In this document: positions 1 through 8,871 of the stretch, in pieces
Position numbering within the stretch: position 1 is the stretch's first letter
Layout: every line of letters starts with the position of its first letter
Assembly (NCBI RefSeq): GCF_947381555.1
Contig: NZ_CANCWQ010000009.1
Location: 9,569 to 73,568 of the forward strand
DNA: 64,000 nucleotides
Direction: 5' to 3'
From: Limosilactobacillus pulli
GTDB taxonomy: Bacteria > Bacillota > Bacilli > Lactobacillales > Lactobacillaceae
Position numbers and translations under genes: made by a program
Notes under the pieces: model-generated
Told to the model about the DNA's origin: nothing
The model's database searches: none
The model's input: the letters and a program-made list of their open reading frames with translations, nothing else

Positions 1-821
1 TGATTCCGTGCCCGGCCTACACGCTTTATCGAATCAATGCCGAGCTGTGCAATGCACAAGCTGTTGAGCTTGAAACGTCAGCCCCAGACTTTAAGATAAC
101 GCCACAACTGCTTAAAGAAGCACTCGACAAGTATGGTGACAAAGTCAAAGTATTGGTACTCAACTATCCGGTCAATCCAACCGGCGTTACCTATACGCCA
201 GATGAGCTGCGGGCCTTGGCAGACCTGCTTAAAAACTATAACGTTGCCATCTTGGATGATGAGATTTATGCTGATCTGCTTTATGAAAGCGAGCATCTTT
301 CAATGGCCAAGCTGTTGCTGGATCAGACGCTCTACGTCAATGGTGTATCCAAGAATGCGGCCATGACCGGTTGGCGCGTTGGCTATATTTGCGGCCCACG
401 TGACGTTTTAAAGGCTTTAGCCAAGGTTCACCAAGCAGCGATTTCCACCAATGCTACGATGAATATGGATGCTGCCCAAGAAGCTTTGCTGCATGGTGAT
501 GAAGATACGGCCAAAATGAAGGCTGAATACGATCGCCGACGCAAATTTTTAATGGCGGCAATGGATAAGATTGGTTTTGAATACACCAAGCCAAAAGGGG
601 CCTTTTATCTATGGGTTAAGATTCCAGACGGCTTTGATGGCGATTCGATGGCTTATGCCGAACATCTGGCAGAAAAAGCCAAGGTTGCGGTTGTTCCCGC
701 AGCAGCCTTTACCAAATTACCCGTCCGCTATTTTAGAATCTCTTATGCGGCTTCAATGGAAAAGCTACAAAAAGCAGTCGATGGTCTGGCGAAGGTGTTT
801 GCCCAAGATCAGGCTGACTAG
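1..821 (+). CDS. PLP-dependent class I aminotransferase (5' end outside window)
   Basis: This is the C-terminal part of a fold-type I aminotransferase. The frame is open from base 3, and the first visible residues (IPCPAYTLYR) lie inside the conserved large domain, so the start codon is upstream of the window. NYPVNPTG is the conserved motif before the cofactor site. SKNAAMTGWRVGY carries the lysine (codon 351-353) expected to form the Schiff base with pyridoxal phosphate. The arginine that binds the substrate carboxylate is probably in YFRISYA near the end. The family transfers amino groups between amino acids and 2-oxo acids in the cytosol. The likely subgroup is aspartate or aromatic/PatA-like, but the substrate cannot be told from this fragment. 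A terminator follows the stop. Confidence 0.93.
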   Translation, partial: IPCPAYTLYRINAELCNAQAVELETSAPDFKITPQLLKEALDKYGDKVKVLVLNYPVNPTGVTYTPDELRALADLLKNYNVAILDDEIYADLLYESEHLSMAKLLLDQTLYVNGVSKNAAMTGWRVGYICGPRDVLKALAKVHQAAISTNATMNMDAAQEALLHGDEDTAKMKAEYDRRRKFLMAAMDKIGFEYTKPKGAFYLWVKIPDGFDGDSMAYAEHLAEKAKVAVVPAAAFTKLPVRYFRISYAASMEKLQKAVDGLAKVFAQDQAD

Positions 822-849
822 ACCACAATATCAATCGTAAAAATATCAG

Positions 850-891
850 CAGTGCAATGTTTTGATTTGAGCAAGACATAGCACTGTTTTT
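850..891 (+). terminator. Rho-independent terminator of the aminotransferase gene
   Basis: Arms CAGTGC and GCACTG enclose a second pairing segment (ATGTTTTG with CAAGACAT) and are followed by TTTTTG. Confidence 0.75.
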
Positions 892-989
892 GTTTTGATG
901 GTTTTAATGCTTTTTAAAATTGCGGGGTCTAAACTATCAATGAATGTTCTATAATAAAAAACAATTCTGACATTATTTTAGGAAAAGAG

Positions 990-1775
990 ATGACGGGAGT
1001 GGGATTTGTTCTTTTGATGATTGGTATTGGTGTTTTGGCAGGCATCATTAGCGCGGCAGCCGGGTTGGCGTCTTTGGTGACCTATCCTTCACTATTGGCG
1101 ATGGGCTTGCCGCCAGTGACGGCTAACGTAACCAGTGCCTTTTCAACGATTACCAGTGGCTACAGTTCACTGGCAGCATCAACTAAAGAGCTGCGAGGCC
1201 ATCAAAAACAGGTCAAATTGGTTTTACCACTGGTATTGGTTGGATCAGTGCTCGGAGCATGGCTTTTGTTTGCCTTACCGGGAACCTGGTTTAAGTATCT
1301 GGTACCGATCTGTATTGGGATTGGCGGGATTATTCTGCTGTTTCCGCACCAACCCAAGCAGGCACAGTCAACCATGTCAGCCAACAGCAAGATGTTTGGC
1401 AAGTCATTGGTACAGCGCGGTTTTAATATGCTGTGGATCTTTTTGATCGGGGTTTATGCTGGCTACTTTAATGCCGGGGCAGGTGTCTTGTGCTTGACGC
1501 TGTTGACGATTATTAATCGGCAAGAAAGCTTTGCTATCAACAACGCCTTAAAAAACGTAGCAATGACGGCCACCAATACGACGGCTTGGATCGTATTTGC
1601 TCTGGAAACACCGATTCGCTGGCATTACGTTTTGCCATTGATGATTGGCAACATCATTGGCGGCATTTTAGGGCCAATCATCGTTCGTCACCTGCCAGGC
1701 CGCCTGATGCAGGTTTTAGTTGGGATTGGAGCCTTGATTTTGGCAGCTTCATTGACGATTCGCAATTTTTCATAA
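990..1775 (+). CDS. TSUP (TauE/SafE) family membrane permease
   Basis: A 261-residue integral membrane protein with about eight hydrophobic segments in two related halves, typical of the TSUP/DUF81 family that exports sulfite, sulfonates or other small organic anions. The N-terminal half has the family's glycine/alanine-rich GIISAAAGLASLVTYPSLLAMG, split here as GIISAAAGLAS and LVTYPSLLAMG. The second half repeats the theme with GVYAGYFNAGAGVL. AGGA lies 6 bases before the ATG. A TATAAT box sits at 950-955, but no clear -35 is seen. It seems to be a single-gene unit; a dispersed repeat starts at the base after its stop codon. The substrate cannot be predicted. Confidence 0.88.
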   Translation: MTGVGFVLLMIGIGVLAGIISAAAGLASLVTYPSLLAMGLPPVTANVTSAFSTITSGYSSLAASTKELRGHQKQVKLVLPLVLVGSVLGAWLLFALPGTWFKYLVPICIGIGGIILLFPHQPKQAQSTMSANSKMFGKSLVQRGFNMLWIFLIGVYAGYFNAGAGVLCLTLLTIINRQESFAINNALKNVAMTATNTTAWIVFALETPIRWHYVLPLMIGNIIGGILGPIIVRHLPGRLMQVLVGIGALILAASLTIRNFS

Positions 1776-1911
1776 GGCTGGGAATAAAGTCTCAAAACAG
1801 AAAAATGGTTGAAGATTGCGTTACTTAAAGCGTTGATCTTCAGCCATTTCTATTATTAAAGTTGTTTTATTTTGTTTAGAAGAATTAGTTTTTTTCACTC
1901 TATTTTTATTG
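1776..1911 (+). repeat. Dispersed intergenic repeat, type 1, copy 1
   Basis: It begins with GGCTGGGAATA directly after the TSUP stop codon and closely matches 59231-59361. It contains a hairpin (AAATGGTTGAAGAT pairing with ATCTTCAGCCATTT), then an AT-rich stretch, and ends in a pyrimidine-rich CACTCTATTTTTATT. The 3' end resembles those of the two type 2 copies at 18423 and 63306. Confidence 0.8.
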
Positions 1912-1986
1912 TTCCAAAACCGGTTAAAAATGGTAGATTAGGGATAATCAGATCAAAGGGGATGGCCCGATGGCAAAAATCAAGCA

Positions 1987-3429
1987 GTGTTTAATTTTGC
2001 TGATCAGTGGCTGGAAATTTTGATCAAAGCCCAGTTGCCAAATGCGGCAATAATGGACGATGAATTTGAATGGCAGTGCCAGGACCTGCATTTTGATCAG
2101 CCAACGATCGATCTTGACGATGCCTTTCCAATTGAGCGGCCACTGACCTCTTTGGAAGGTTTTAAAAAAATTATTGAAAAAATCAATGATCAAGTAATGC
2201 TGGGCCATGCCATCTATTGGCAATGGCAATACTGGCAAGATCACCCAGCAGATTCTCAAAAAGCGTGGCTGGTCCTGGCCTTGCAGCGGCTGAAAAAATT
2301 GGCCATAGGCAGTGTTGATTCGCCATTCGTTTTTCATGGCGTGATCGCACACATGGAACTGATCTCAAAAACCAGCGAAGATACCAAAGCTGTTGTCCAA
2401 TGGCTCAAAATCGGTCGCAATGGCAAGGCTGCTTTGCAGATTATGGATGATCAATATGAGACGCTGGTCAAACAAAAGGAGAATTTAAAGGGATTTCAGC
2501 TGAACGTCTTTTTGGAACAGCTGGCTGATTATTTTAGACAGCACCATTCATTTAAATCAAGCAATGTTGAAAACGAATGGCAATTGACTTTAGTCGCAAC
2601 GGATGGGCGAAAGTATCAGACACGCGGCTACTGGCTGACGGATACCGAATTGGGTGAATTGTCCCAAAAATTACGTGGAATCTGGCCAGGAGATGCTAAA
2701 TTGTGGTTGTTTGATGGGTTGGTACATGCTGAAAAAATCAACCAATTGACGATTCGCTATCATCGTCAGGCTAAGCTTTATCAAATGGATGCTGGGCCGT
2801 TTTATCTTGACTATCACGAAAAAATTACGCTTGATCGCAACAATCAGGAGCTGATCTACCAAAAATGGCTCAGTGACAGCTGTAAAATGGAGTATCGCTA
2901 TCACATTACCGAAGCCATCGATGCTTTATTAGACGAATTGCAGACGCCAAGCTTTTTGGCATACGTCAATGGTAACGCTGATGACGTGGTGTATGACCCT
3001 GATGATCAGCGCAGCTATTCAATTGAAATCCAGAGCGCTGATAATCAAACGCGGATCATCAATGGTTCATTTGACAAGCAGGGACTGCCGGTTGATTTTC
3101 CCAAACTGGCTATGCAGATCGAGGAATTTTTGGAGCTTTACGATGGCAATGAGCTGCTTGATCCAGCTCTGTATCATCACCAATGGCGCCGGCCTGGTCA
3201 ATATATTTACTGTGACGTCTCGTTTGAAGATGGTGGCCGTACCTATTGTTATCGTACCGAAGACGAGCAATTAGCAGAAGGCGATCTGGTCAGTGTTCCC
3301 GTCGGTCATGACAATCATCCAGCAGTTGGGCGGATTGAACGAATCCAAATTGTGGACCGTAAACACGTACCCTATCCGCTGAAAAAAACCAAGCTGATCA
3401 TTTGCCAATATCAATCAGACGCCGAGTGA
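1987..3429 (+). CDS. Hypothetical protein, 480 residues, start uncertain
   Basis: I do not recognise this protein. It looks soluble and acidic, is rich in Trp, Gln and Asp, and has no signal peptide or membrane segment. The N-terminal half is helical (EGFKKIIEKINDQ, AWLVLALQRLKKL). The C-terminal 60 residues look like a small beta-barrel (GQYIYCDVSFEDGG, GDLVSVPVG, VGRIERIQIVD), a pattern also seen in the N-terminal domain of PriA-like proteins. In this frame the only start codon is GTG at 1987, 24 bases from the nearest good ribosome binding site. AAAGGGGA at 1955-1962 is instead well placed for an ATG at 1970 in another frame. One extra A in the AAAAA run at 1975-1979 would join that ATG to this frame as MAKNQAVFNF. 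It stands alone between the repeat and a hairpin. Confidence 0.8.
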   Translation: MFNFADQWLEILIKAQLPNAAIMDDEFEWQCQDLHFDQPTIDLDDAFPIERPLTSLEGFKKIIEKINDQVMLGHAIYWQWQYWQDHPADSQKAWLVLALQRLKKLAIGSVDSPFVFHGVIAHMELISKTSEDTKAVVQWLKIGRNGKAALQIMDDQYETLVKQKENLKGFQLNVFLEQLADYFRQHHSFKSSNVENEWQLTLVATDGRKYQTRGYWLTDTELGELSQKLRGIWPGDAKLWLFDGLVHAEKINQLTIRYHRQAKLYQMDAGPFYLDYHEKITLDRNNQELIYQKWLSDSCKMEYRYHITEAIDALLDELQTPSFLAYVNGNADDVVYDPDDQRSYSIEIQSADNQTRIINGSFDKQGLPVDFPKLAMQIEEFLELYDGNELLDPALYHHQWRRPGQYIYCDVSFEDGGRTYCYRTEDEQLAEGDLVSVPVGHDNHPAVGRIERIQIVDRKHVPYPLKKTKLIICQYQSDAE

Positions 3430-3480
3430 CTAAGCGAATCAATTAATAACTCAGTACAATAATTTAGATTAAGACACTTT

Positions 3481-3508
3481 AACCCATCGGCTGCTGGCGA
3501 TGGGTTTT
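3481..3508 (+). terminator. Hairpin terminator after the 480-residue gene
   Basis: A perfect 9-bp stem, AACCCATCG with CGATGGGTT, has an 8-base loop and only a short T run. Confidence 0.6.
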
Positions 3509-3637
3509 AGATTTGGCTGAAATGACCAGTAAATACACATGACATGATCGAACAGCACTAAAATACTATTAGAGAGAATCTTTTCAGGTCAAAAACCTTG
3601 TTATCGTTTGGAATTATGTACTGAAAGGGTGATTAGA

Positions 3638-4897
3638 TTGAAGTTTAACAAGCAGCAATGGGAATGGATCTTTTATGACTGGGCTAATTCCGGCTATGCC
3701 ATGCTGGTTACGACCGCAGTCTTTCCCATCTACTTTAAAGCCGTTGCCTTAAAAGGCGGCATTTCATCGGCTGATTCGACAGCCTACTGGGGCTATGCCA
3801 ACAGCTTTAGTACCTTAATCATTGCCGTGTTGGCACCGCTATTGGGAGCTTTGGCCGATTATCCGCATGCTAAACGACGCTGGCTGAACGTATTTACTTG
3901 GCTGGGGATCGTAACAGCTGTCATCTTAGGTGTTTTGCCAGCCAGTGGCACGCTGGCCTGGTTGTGGCTGATCATCGTTTACGTGATTTCCAACATGGGC
4001 TATTCTGGCAGCAATCTTTTCTAAGACAGCTTCTTAACGGACGTGGCCGATGATGAGCAGATGGATGAAGTATCTTCAGCCGGCTTTGGCTTTGGCTATC
4101 TTGGTGGTGTGCTTTCCTTTGCGATCTTTTTAGCCGCCGAGTTGACGAATGGCTTTGGCATGATGGATGGCAATGGTGTGGCGCGTTTTAGTTTTTGGCT
4201 TTCGGCGATCTGGTGGCTGTTGTTTGCCTGGCCATTGATGAAAAACGGTCGGCAGCGCTATGGCGTTCCTGATACCAAAAATCGTATTGCCAACAGCTGG
4301 CAGCGTGTGATCAAGACCTTGCGGCACATTAACCACTATAAGCAGGCCTTTTGGTTTTTGGTAGCCTATTTTTTCTTTATTGATGGCGTTGATACGATCG
4401 TAACCATAGCAACGGTCATTGGTGAGGATCTGGGTATCAAGACGACCACGTTGATGGTAGTCATGCTGGCAGTACAGCTGATTGCAGCACCTTTTTCAAA
4501 GTTTTATGCCTAGCTGGCTAAAAAGGCATCGACACGCAAAGCCTTATTGTTAAGCATCGTCGTGTATATGTTTATCTGTCTGTATGCGTTGAAATTATAG
4601 ACGGCAGCTGATTTTTGGATTCTGGCTATTTTAGTTGGGACCAGCCAGGGTGGCATTCAAGCTTTGAGTCGCTCTTATTTTGGTCGGCTGATTCCTAAAG
4701 CCGACAGCAGCGAGTTTTTCGGTTTTTATAACATTTTGGGCAAGTTTTCGGCGATTCTGGGACCGGTTTTGGTTGGGCTGGCAACGCAATGGACCGGCAA
4801 CTTGCGCTGGGGAATCTTTTCTTTGGTAATTCTTTTCGTGATCGGTCTGGTTATCTTCTTGATTCTGCCGCGCCTGAACGATGTCAAACCAGAATAG
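3638..4897 (+). pseudogene. MFS transporter pseudogene (UMF1/Atg22-like), three in-frame stops
   Basis: The frame opens with TTG at 3638 behind GAAAGGGTGA and encodes about 419 residues of a 12-helix transporter. The N-terminal WEWIFYDWANSGYAMLVTT is typical of the UMF1 branch of the MFS, related to Atg22. Reading is interrupted by TAA at 4022-4024 (codon 129), TAG at 4511-4513 (codon 292) and TAG at 4598-4600 (codon 321). All three are in one uninterrupted frame, and the protein between and after them still looks conserved (DSFLTDVADDEQMDEVSS; SQGGIQALSRSYFGRLIPK). The losses fit point mutations, such as Tyr to TAA and Trp or Gln to TAG, with no frameshift. It is most likely a recent pseudogene. 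Confidence 0.85.
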
Positions 4898-4936
4898 GCA
4901 GAGTTAAAGATCAGACCAAACGGCTTGACTGCTGAC

Positions 4937-4965
4937 TTGCGTGAAGCGCGATTCTTCGCTATACT
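4937..4965 (+). promoter_or_regulatory. Promoter of tRNA-Thr
   Basis: TTGCGT, a 17-base spacer, then TATACT. The -10 box ends 6 bases before the first base of the mature tRNA, so the transcript would have almost no 5' leader. Confidence 0.6.
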
Positions 4966-4971
4966 ACCAGT

Positions 4972-5045
4972 GCCGTCTTAGCTCAGATAGGTAGAGCACA
5001 TCCATGGTAAGGATGAGGTCGGCGGTTCAAATCCGCTAGACGGCT
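4972..5045 (+). tRNA. tRNA-Thr (anticodon GGT)
   Basis: The sequence folds as a full cloverleaf: acceptor GCCGTCT/AGACGGC, D stem GCTC/GAGC, anticodon stem CATCC/GGATG with loop ATGGTAA (anticodon GGT), and T stem GGCGG/CCGCT with loop TTCAAAT. The discriminator is T, and the CCA end is not encoded. It reads ACC and ACT codons. It is a single tRNA gene with its own promoter and terminator. Confidence 0.95.
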
Positions 5046-5072
5046 CTATAAAACAGGCAGTAATTTAGAAAG

Positions 5073-5103
5073 GCTTTCTGCAGCTTGGCAGAAGGCTTTT
5101 TTT
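5073..5103 (+). terminator. Terminator of tRNA-Thr
   Basis: A 9-bp stem, GCTTTCTGC with GCAGAAGGC, a 6-base loop, and seven T. Confidence 0.88.
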
Positions 5104-5177
5104 GATGAAGCCAATCATTGTTTTTGGTAAGATAAAAATATAGTTTTGTTTTTGAACATTGAAGAAAGGGGAAAGAC

Positions 5178-6341
5178 ATGAGTTTTATTGCCACTTTGGC
5201 GGGAATCCTTTTAGTCACGCAGCTTGTTTCACACTTGTTTGTACGGTGGGGCATTCCCGATGTCATTGGGCAGATCTTAGTCGGGGTCGTGGCAGGACCG
5301 GCCATGCTGAATTGGGTTCACCAAACGGAAATGATCAATGAATTCCAAGAAATCGGCGTGATCATTCTGATGTTTATCGCCGGTTTGGAAAGTGATCTGA
5401 ACCTGCTGAAAAAGTACCTTAAGCCAGCAGTTGTCGTGGCCTTGATGGGGATGATTCTGCCAGTCGTGGTCATGGGATTTGCATCAGACTTGTTCGGGAT
5501 GCAGTGGTTTGAATCATTGTTTGTTGGCGTGATTTTTTCAGCCACCTCTGTCAGCATCTCAGTGGCCGTCTTACGTGAGTATCGCCAGTTAGACAGTAAA
5601 GAAGGGGCCACGATTCTTGGCGCGGCGGTTGCCGATGATATTGGTGGCGTGATTGCACTGAGCATCTTGATCAGCATGATGCGCGGTCAGGGATTCGATG
5701 GCGAGCAGCATATGAGTCTGGGGCTGACGATCTTTTTGCAGCTGCTGTTTTTTATTGGCACCTACCTGCTGGTTAAGTTTTTAGCGCCCTATCTGATGCA
5801 TGCCAGTCAACGCATGCTGACAATCGCGGCCCCTGCAGTAGCGGCAATGATCATCTGTCTGACGATGGCCGCGCTGGCTGATAAGGTTGGCTTGAGTGGC
5901 GCTGTGGGAGCATTCTTTGCTGGAATCGCGATCGGTAATACCAAGACCAGCGAAGTTGTCAACCAGAGTTTCGTACCACTTGGCTATGCCCTATTTATTC
6001 CGGTATTTTTCGTAAATGTCGGCTTGAGCATGCGGCTGGATCATTTTGTCGATTCATTACTGTTTATCATCGTCATGACGATTCTGGCTTGTTTGACTAA
6101 GCTGATTGGCTGTGGTGGTGGTGCTAAGCTGATGGGCTTTGACTTTAACAGCAGCTACGTGATCGGCAGTGGGATGGTTGCCCGGGGCGAAATGGCCTTG
6201 ATTACGGCTCAGATTGGCTATGAAGCTCATCTGCTTTCGGAAAAGTACTATTCAGATGTGATTACAGTCATCGTTTTGGCAACGATTTTAGCACCATTCA
6301 TCTTGAAAAACGCGCTTCAAAAAACTAAACAGACAGCATAA
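5178..6341 (+). CDS. Kef-type (CPA2) cation:proton antiporter
   Basis: A 387-residue membrane protein with 11-13 hydrophobic segments, matching the Na+/H+ exchanger domain of the CPA2 family. It has the early GIPDVIGQILVGVVAGP motif, the conserved AGLESDLNLLKKYLKP region, and AVADDIGGVIAL, whose acidic pair is part of the ion site. It ends after the transmembrane domain and lacks the TrkA-N and TrkA-C domains of KefB/KefC, as many lactobacillar homologues do. The role is exchange of K+ or Na+ for protons in pH and ion homeostasis; which ion is moved is not evident. AAGGGGAAAG lies just before the ATG. It converges with helD, sharing a two-way terminator. Confidence 0.9.
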   Translation: MSFIATLAGILLVTQLVSHLFVRWGIPDVIGQILVGVVAGPAMLNWVHQTEMINEFQEIGVIILMFIAGLESDLNLLKKYLKPAVVVALMGMILPVVVMGFASDLFGMQWFESLFVGVIFSATSVSISVAVLREYRQLDSKEGATILGAAVADDIGGVIALSILISMMRGQGFDGEQHMSLGLTIFLQLLFFIGTYLLVKFLAPYLMHASQRMLTIAAPAVAAMIICLTMAALADKVGLSGAVGAFFAGIAIGNTKTSEVVNQSFVPLGYALFIPVFFVNVGLSMRLDHFVDSLLFIIVMTILACLTKLIGCGGGAKLMGFDFNSSYVIGSGMVARGEMALITAQIGYEAHLLSEKYYSDVITVIVLATILAPFILKNALQKTKQTA

Positions 6342-6373
6342 AAAAGTCCTCGTGCAATCACACGGGGACTTTT
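6342..6373. terminator. Bidirectional terminator between the antiporter and helD
   Basis: AAAAGTCCTCGTG pairs with CACGGGGACTTTT. The flanking A and T runs serve both strands. Confidence 0.88.
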
Positions 6374-6381
6374 GCTATTGT

Positions 6382-8697
6382 TTATTCTTCAATCATTTCA
6401 ACCAGCTGGGCCGCATTTTGATCAATTGCTGAACTGATGGGACCGGCACTGATCAAGGTCAGCTCATGCATTGCACGTGAGGCCATGGTATAGATTAGGC
6501 CAACTGCCTCAGGTCTTGACATATTTTGGTTCGAAACGTCCCAAGCAATGGCAGCGTCAAATTCCAAGCCTTTAGCCAGATAAATCGGCAAGATTACGAT
6601 TCCGGTCGGCAAAACGCTGTCTTGGTTGTTGAGTAGGTGAGCGTTTGACTTAAACCGACGATGCAGTGTTTGATAAACCTGCTTTGCCTGCGCCTTATCC
6701 TTGGTTAAGATGGCAATCGTGGCGTATTTTTGATGCAAAATGGCTGCTTGCTCCAAAAGTACGGTTGAAGCTTCATTTGCATCGGCAGTTTTGATCAGCT
6801 TGGGCTTGGTACCATGACGGGTAAACGAGACGATCTGATCGCCATCTGGTAAGAGACTCTTGGCAAAATCCGTAATCTCCATGGTTGACCGATAGCTGCG
6901 TTTGAGTTCGATTAAGTTGGGCCGTTTGAAGGCCAGTGCCGTGTTTAATTCATTTAAGAGCTGTTTTGGCAGCTGCAACGGCTTAAACAGCGCCTGCTCA
7001 CTGTCGCCTAGAATCGTGAAGCGAGCTTTGGGGAAGGCGTGTTTTAAATAAATCAGCATAGCTAGTGAGTAGTCTTGCATCTCATCGATAAAGACGTATT
7101 CAAACGCCCGATTCTGACCGCTGCCGCTCATCAAGTCACGCAGATACATCAATGGTGCTGTGTGCATCAGTGCCATGCGATGATATTCAAGCTGCTGGCG
7201 AAAGGCAAAGAGCATAGACTGCCACTCGTGGTCTGCGATTTTTTCAGGCAGTGCAAGCCACTGCAAAAACTTTTCGTATTGAGTGTTAAAGTCGATGAAA
7301 TAGTTATTGTAGATAGCATCATAAACGATCCGCAGCCGCTTTTTGGCCAGCTGATACGATAAGTAGGCATACTGGGCGTCTTCATCTTCAAAGTCGTCAA
7401 TAGTCTTTTTGCCATATAGATTATGCAGGCTGATAACGTCTTGATCGTTAAGCTCTTTGGCAATCCAATCGCTTTTGGCCACTTCACGAATCCGGCCTTT
7501 TAATTCCTTGATTAAAATGTTTTTGGTCTTGAGCAGGCGGTCGGCAATCGTCATGGCAGCCGGCTGTGTTTGGTAGATTGCCTGAACGTGGGCGGCAGTA
7601 AAGAATGGCTGCTGCCTAAAGTTCAGAGCGGTAAAACAGATGTCGTCTGCATGCTGCTGTAGATATGCCAGGTAATCTTTTACCTTATGCATGCAGTCGG
7701 AGCCTTCCAAATAGTTGGCGATTGCTAGATTAACGTCTGGATTTTGCGATCGTGTCTCATAGCGCTCAAACAACGACTCCACGTTCAAGCCCTCAAATCG
7801 TCGTCGCAAAAAGCCTTCCAGCGTTACCTGGCGCATGTTGCGCTCACCTAAGCTGGGCAATACGTCTGAGATGTAGTGACTAAACAATAGGTTGGGACTG
7901 AACAAAACGATCTGATCGGCATTGAGTGCGGCGCGACTGTGATACAGCAAGTAGGCGATCCGCTGTAAAATGGCTGAGGTTTTGCCTGATCCAGCCACCC
8001 CTTGTACCAGTAAGAGATCGCTTTTGGTATCTCTGATGATGTCGTTTTGTTCTTTTTGAATCGTTGCCACGATGTTTTGCATGTATTGATCGTTTTGATG
8101 ACCCAATGCCTCTTGCAGCATCTGGTCGCCAACGGTCTCATTGGTATCGAACATGTTGACGATCTGGCCGTCTTTAATGGTAAACTGCCGCTTTTTAACC
8201 AGGGTCGTCGTCTGCATACCGGCTGGGGTCTGATACTGAACCTTGCCCAGCGTACCGTTGTAATAGATTCCAGAGATCGGTGCACGCCAGTCATAGATGA
8301 TAAAATCGGTTTTGTCATCGTTCATTAATGAAGCCGTGCCGATATAAAGCGATTCGGGCTCTTTTTCGCCAGGATCCAGAATATCAATACGGCCAAAATA
8401 AGGCGACTGCTTTAATTGCTGCAGCGTGTGCAGCTGTCGTTTCAAAATAGTTTCGTTTTCTACCGTTCGCGCTACCAGTTGCCGCTGCTGCTCTAGCTCG
8501 GAGCGGGATTCAGCAATATCGTCGACTTCATAGCGGTTGATCGACGCATTTTCACCAAAATTCTTTTCCACGGCCCGCGTTTCTTGATGGGCACTGGCTA
8601 AAGCTGCCTGCGTTTTTTTAATCTGAGCATCGATCTGTTGAATCGTCCAGTCGACACGTTGCTGTTCATATTCACGTTCTGAGTATTCGTCTGCCAA
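6382..8697 (-). CDS. helD: RNA polymerase recycling motor ATPase HelD
   Basis: A 771-residue UvrD/Rep-like (SF1) ATPase of the HelD type, which binds stalled RNA polymerase and removes it from nucleic acid. The N-terminal 100 residues are a charged antiparallel coiled coil, the arm that enters the secondary channel. FGRIDI and YDWRAPISGIYY are HelD signatures before the first ATPase lobe. Walker A is GVAGSGKTSA near residue 235, and the Walker B region is FVFIDEMQDYS. Later come GDSEQALF and LKRSYRSTMEITDFA, and near the end LAKGLEFDAAI. The start is TTG (ADEYSERE) with GGGGAA upstream. It is a single minus-strand gene between plus-strand units. The older annotation 'DNA helicase' probably misdescribes it. 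Confidence 0.9.
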   Translation of the reverse strand: MADEYSEREYEQQRVDWTIQQIDAQIKKTQAALASAHQETRAVEKNFGENASINRYEVDDIAESRSELEQQRQLVARTVENETILKRQLHTLQQLKQSPYFGRIDILDPGEKEPESLYIGTASLMNDDKTDFIIYDWRAPISGIYYNGTLGKVQYQTPAGMQTTTLVKKRQFTIKDGQIVNMFDTNETVGDQMLQEALGHQNDQYMQNIVATIQKEQNDIIRDTKSDLLLVQGVAGSGKTSAILQRIAYLLYHSRAALNADQIVLFSPNLLFSHYISDVLPSLGERNMRQVTLEGFLRRRFEGLNVESLFERYETRSQNPDVNLAIANYLEGSDCMHKVKDYLAYLQQHADDICFTALNFRQQPFFTAAHVQAIYQTQPAAMTIADRLLKTKNILIKELKGRIREVAKSDWIAKELNDQDVISLHNLYGKKTIDDFEDEDAQYAYLSYQLAKKRLRIVYDAIYNNYFIDFNTQYEKFLQWLALPEKIADHEWQSMLFAFRQQLEYHRMALMHTAPLMYLRDLMSGSGQNRAFEYVFIDEMQDYSLAMLIYLKHAFPKARFTILGDSEQALFKPLQLPKQLLNELNTALAFKRPNLIELKRSYRSTMEITDFAKSLLPDGDQIVSFTRHGTKPKLIKTADANEASTVLLEQAAILHQKYATIAILTKDKAQAKQVYQTLHRRFKSNAHLLNNQDSVLPTGIVILPIYLAKGLEFDAAIAWDVSNQNMSRPEAVGLIYTMASRAMHELTLISAGPISSAIDQNAAQLVEMIEE

Positions 8698-8871
8698 GCT
8701 GAATTCCCCACTTTTTCCAAAAATTGCCTAACTATTTTAGCACGTTCGAACATGGATTGCGGGAAAAGCGAATTTTAATGGCAAAATCGGTGTTTATGAT
8801 GGCAGATAATGGTAACATTAAATGGATATTGAAAAAATTAATGATCAACAAATCATGCGGAGGTGAAAGTG

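Noticed and set aside
3608..3637. ATG-like start upstream of the MFS pseudogene
   Set aside because: The GAAAGGGTGA ribosome binding site lies after it and directs translation to TTG 3638.
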